A stretch of 8,559 nt of DNA, from positions 1-8,559 of the forward strand of contig CAJQKX010000776.1 of NCBI GenBank assembly GCA_905479025.1, read 5' to 3'. The position numbers and the translations under genes are program-made. Position 1 is the first letter of the stretch. The number at the start of each line of letters is the position of its first letter. The notes below the pieces were generated by a model, which was given only the letters and a program-made list of their open reading frames with translations, searched no databases and was not told where the DNA came from. This DNA is from an uncultured Paraglaciecola sp. Lineage in GTDB: Bacteria > Pseudomonadota > Gammaproteobacteria > Enterobacterales > Alteromonadaceae. Shown here in pieces: positions 6,149 through 8,559 of this stretch.

Positions 6149-7351
6149 ATGGAGCAGGTTTTGTATGAATTGCCGAGCGATTGGCATTGGGAGACTTTGA
6201 CCGAAGTAACATCGTTCATTGGTGGCTCTCAACCACCGAAGTCTGAATTTTCATATATTGAAATAGAAGGCTATATTCGCTTAATTCAAATCAGAGACTA
6301 TAAGACAGACTCTCATATTGTGTATGTGAAGAAAAAATCCACAAAGAAGTTTTGTAAGAAAGACGATGTAATGATTGGTCGATACGGGCCACCAGTTTTT
6401 CAAATATTAAGAGGACTTGAAGGAGCATATAACGTTGCTCTAATGAAAGCTGTTCCAGACGATGAGGTATTGAGCAAGGACTATTTATTTGCTTTCCTGC
6501 AATCTAGTCCTATTCAAAACTATATTGTGGGTCTTTCACAGAGGGCAGCAGGCCAATCTGGAGTCAATAAAAAAGCACTCGAAAACTACAAAATCCCAAC
6601 TCCTCCGCTACCAGAACAAAAACGCATCGTCGAAAAACTTGATGCACTGCTCACCCCCATCGACACCGCTATCGCGCATTTGCGGGAAAGCGTCACGCTG
6701 GCTAACGCGTTGTTTGAAAGCTCACAAAGTGAAGTATTTCGAGATATTCTTAACGAACACCAAAACTGCATAATTGACGATATTTGTACAGTTACATCAA
6801 GTAAAAGAATTTTTAAAGCTGACTACGTTGAATCTGGTATTCCCTTTTACAGAACAAAAGAAATCGTAGACCTCTATAAGGAGCAAGATATATCGACCGA
6901 GCTTTATATTGATAAAGAAAAGTATTCGGAAATATCTGATAAATTTGGCTCACCTTCGAAAGGTGACTTGCTATTTTCTGCCGTTGGGACAATCGGTGTG
7001 ATGTGGATAGTTGATGACCGAGAGTTTTACTTTAAAGATGGTAACTTACTCTGGTTAAAAGATATGAAAGGAGTTACACCAGAATACCTTAAAGCTGCAA
7101 TTAGCGCAGTGCTAACAGAAAAAATCAAAGATAGAAGCCAAGGTGCCGCGTATAAGGCTATATCAATAACTAATTTGAAGGCTTTCGAGATTCCCCTTCC
7201 ATCGATTGACCAGCAAAAATCGATTGTAGAAAAAATTGAAGACATTAGGAACTTAACTAAGAGTGTCAAGCAACAAGTGGAATCGCAAGTTAAGGATTTG
7301 CAAAAGCTCAAGTCATCAATACTCGATTCAGCCTTTAAAGGCGAACTCTAG
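6149..7351 (+). CDS. hsdS: Type I R-M specificity subunit HsdS
   Basis: HsdS reads a bipartite DNA target and holds two HsdM subunits. The 400 residues show two target recognition domains (about 10-150 and 205-348), each followed by a conserved helical spacer. The central one has PPLPEQKRIVEKLDALLTPI (152-171); the distal one has PLPSIDQQKSIVEKI (349-363) and ends in LKSSILDSAFKGEL. The two spacers are clearly repeats of each other, as expected for the pseudo-symmetric HsdS fold. The protein is full length. The recognition domains are noticeably AT-richer than the central spacer (about 6596-6748), which reads like hsdM in base use, consistent with domain swapping. GGTGGAG at 6134-6140 is the ribosome binding site; the ATG lies 2 bases after the hsdM stop. 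The target sequence cannot be read from here. Confidence 0.95.
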   Translation: MEQVLYELPSDWHWETLTEVTSFIGGSQPPKSEFSYIEIEGYIRLIQIRDYKTDSHIVYVKKKSTKKFCKKDDVMIGRYGPPVFQILRGLEGAYNVALMKAVPDDEVLSKDYLFAFLQSSPIQNYIVGLSQRAAGQSGVNKKALENYKIPTPPLPEQKRIVEKLDALLTPIDTAIAHLRESVTLANALFESSQSEVFRDILNEHQNCIIDDICTVTSSKRIFKADYVESGIPFYRTKEIVDLYKEQDISTELYIDKEKYSEISDKFGSPSKGDLLFSAVGTIGVMWIVDDREFYFKDGNLLWLKDMKGVTPEYLKAAISAVLTEKIKDRSQGAAYKAISITNLKAFEIPLPSIDQQKSIVEKIEDIRNLTKSVKQQVESQVKDLQKLKSSILDSAFKGEL

Positions 7352-7356
7352 GGAGG
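7351..7356 (+). promoter_or_regulatory. Strong ribosome binding site of the SIR2 gene
   Basis: GGGAGG overlaps the last base of the hsdS TAG stop and ends 4 bases before ATG 7361. It is the strongest Shine-Dalgarno sequence before any complete gene here and fixes the start. It implies efficient translation of the SIR2 gene independent of coupling. Confidence 0.75.
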
Positions 7357-7360
7357 AAGT

Positions 7361-8503
7361 ATGACATTCGACACCACGGTTTTACAGCAAAAACCATTCA
7401 AAGAAGCACTTGAGAAATTAGAAGGTTTATTGTCTCACTCCAAAGCAGTATTGCTTGGAGCCGGCGCAAGTTACTGTGCGGGGCTGCCATTAACTAATCA
7501 GCTTACCGTGAACGTACTTGCGAGTGACAAGTTGTCGAATGATTCAAAGGAAATTTTGACTGCAATACAGGCCTCTTTTGCTAATGCAAACCCTGAGGCT
7601 CATATAGAAGATTTTTTAAGCGAGCTGGTGGACTGGTTGGCAATTGCCAATCGTAGAGCCAGCATAGCTGTGCCTGATAATACTGTGACCATAGGTGCTG
7701 CGACTTATACAGAAAAGCAGTTAGCTACCGCAATTGATGAAATCAAGTTGGCTATTGAGGAACAGATTAGTCAACAGGTAGATTCCAGTATTCATGAGCG
7801 TTTTGTACAGGCTTTACATCGGCCAATGCGCCCAGGGAAGGAGACTCATGGTGAATGTATTGACTATCTAGTTATGAATTATGATTCCCTTATTGAAGAT
7901 GCCCTGGCTCTTTCCAAAGTACATTATGCTGATGGCCTTGCTGGTGGAGTATCCGCTTGGTGGGAGCCGTTGACCTTTGATGCCAAAGGGTTAGGTGCAA
8001 AGGTTTATAAGCTACATGGTTCGATCGATTGGGTTGAAACCTCTGGCTCAACAGTGCCGCATCGTATCGCTTCACATTTAAAACGAAGTGCAGAAACAAC
8101 ATTCAAGATTATGATTTGGCCAGCATCAACTAAATATCGTGAAGCCCAGCTTGACCCCTATGCTCATTTAATGGCCAAAGCCCGAGCAGTATTAAACCCC
8201 AATAATGGTGAGCAGCGCGTTTTACTGATTGTGGGTTATAGCTTTGGTGATGCGCACATTAATCTTGAAATTGAACGCGGATTAAAAGCGTCGAATGGCA
8301 ACCTTACGGTTATTGTATTTACCAGTGATGCTAAACCTAATGGCATTTTAGACTCTTGGCACCAAGATTCTGAGATAAATGAGCAAGTATTAATATTTTC
8401 TGACAAAGGCTTTTTTCACGCAGGCCAACAAGAGCATTCTGAACAGAGTATTGAGTGGTGGAAGTTTGAAAATTTAGCACAGATTCTTGAGGGGGGGATT
8501 TAG
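7361..8503 (+). CDS. SIR2-family NADase-type effector (SIR2-HerA/Nezha-like)
   Basis: This 380-residue protein carries the Rossmann-fold SIR2 signature: AVLLGAGAS (29-37) binds NAD+, MNYDSLIED (172-180) has the Asn and Asp usual for the active site, KLHGSIDW (217-224) carries the catalytic His219, and GYSFGDAHIN (292-301) closes the nucleotide pocket. The stretch at about 80-160 is a helical insertion. Defence-type SIR2 proteins hydrolyse NAD+ when phage infection is sensed, causing abortive infection, and unlike classical sirtuins they lack the zinc ribbon; I see no CxxC pairs. The gene follows hsdS by 9 bases and is followed within 1 base by a HerA-like gene, the arrangement of the known SIR2-HerA (Nezha) system. 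All expected residues are intact. The last codons lie in a run of seven G. Activity and partner are inferred from the family. Confidence 0.9.
   Translation: MTFDTTVLQQKPFKEALEKLEGLLSHSKAVLLGAGASYCAGLPLTNQLTVNVLASDKLSNDSKEILTAIQASFANANPEAHIEDFLSELVDWLAIANRRASIAVPDNTVTIGAATYTEKQLATAIDEIKLAIEEQISQQVDSSIHERFVQALHRPMRPGKETHGECIDYLVMNYDSLIEDALALSKVHYADGLAGGVSAWWEPLTFDAKGLGAKVYKLHGSIDWVETSGSTVPHRIASHLKRSAETTFKIMIWPASTKYREAQLDPYAHLMAKARAVLNPNNGEQRVLLIVGYSFGDAHINLEIERGLKASNGNLTVIVFTSDAKPNGILDSWHQDSEINEQVLIFSDKGFFHAGQQEHSEQSIEWWKFENLAQILEGGI
8489..8497 (+). promoter_or_regulatory. GAGGGGGGG: ribosome binding site and G7 tract at SIR2/HerA junction
   Basis: Seven consecutive G (8491-8497) preceded by GA serve as a purine-rich ribosome binding site 7 bases before ATG 8505, and also encode the Glu-Gly-Gly end of the SIR2 protein. 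Homopolymer G runs of this length can be prone to slippage. Confidence 0.65.
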
Positions 8504-8504
8504 C

Positions 8505-8559
8505 ATGGAGCAGAGTAAATACTCCAAACCCATAGAGAACCTTGCCATTGGTAAAATTA
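8505..8559 (+). CDS. Start of probable HerA-like ATPase (partial at right edge)
   Basis: ATG at 8505 opens MEQSKYSKPIENLAIGKI, 18 codons before the window ends. HerA/FtsK-type hexameric ATPases commonly begin with an IGxV/IGKI strand that starts their HAS-barrel, and the gene next to a defence SIR2 of this type is usually herA. The start codon is 1 base after the SIR2 stop and has a strong purine-rich ribosome binding site, so translation of the two should be tightly linked. In known SIR2-HerA systems the HerA hexamer assembles with SIR2 and controls its NADase activity. No Walker motifs are inside the window, so the assignment is by context plus a very short N-terminus. Confidence 0.6.
   Translation, partial: MEQSKYSKPIENLAIGKI

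Noticed and set aside
1..8559. CRISPR arrays, tRNA or rRNA genes, insertion sequences
   Set aside because: No regularly spaced repeats, tRNA-like cloverleaf ends, transposase sequence or terminal inverted repeats were seen.

Overview
This window looks like part of a defence island on a bacterial chromosome. Everything reads on the + strand. Moderately AT-rich DNA, compact operon spacing and protein sequences typical of Proteobacteria suggest a gammaproteobacterium, possibly marine, but no gene here fixes the taxon.

Layout. The left edge (1-260) is the 3' end of a gene for an AAA+ ATPase of the DUF4143 type. A short scar region follows (261-588). It holds an 18-codon head of an older, different hsdM (324-380), joined out of frame to the tail of a winged-helix gene (379-489), with a perfect 6-bp inverted repeat across the joint. 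This suggests that an earlier type I restriction-modification (R-M) locus stood here and was deleted or replaced. A TATAAT box and a good ribosome binding site then lead into the present operon.

The operon is hsdR (589-2904), an OLD-like ABC-type ATPase gene (2908-4671), hsdM (4674-6146), hsdS (6149-7351), a SIR2-domain gene (7361-8503), and the first 18 codons of a probable HerA-like ATPase gene (8505 to the window end). Gaps between genes are 3, 2, 2, 9 and 1 bases, so one transcript is expected.

How the genes work together. HsdR, HsdM and HsdS form a complete type I R-M enzyme. The subunit sizes (771, 490 and 400 aa) and the order R-M-S resemble the EcoAI/EcoEI (type IB) group. The ATPase gene inserted between hsdR and hsdM is not an R-M subunit. 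Its N-terminal ABC ATPase and C-terminal Toprim-like motifs suggest a second, independent or R-M-linked, effector, comparable in position to the R-linked ORFs (rlo genes) of Campylobacter hsd loci. The SIR2 gene plus a HerA-like ATPase matches the known SIR2-HerA (Nezha) two-gene anti-phage system, in which SIR2 degrades NAD+. The most notable point is that three defence modules (DNA restriction, an OLD-like ATPase and NAD+ depletion) appear to be wired into one operon.
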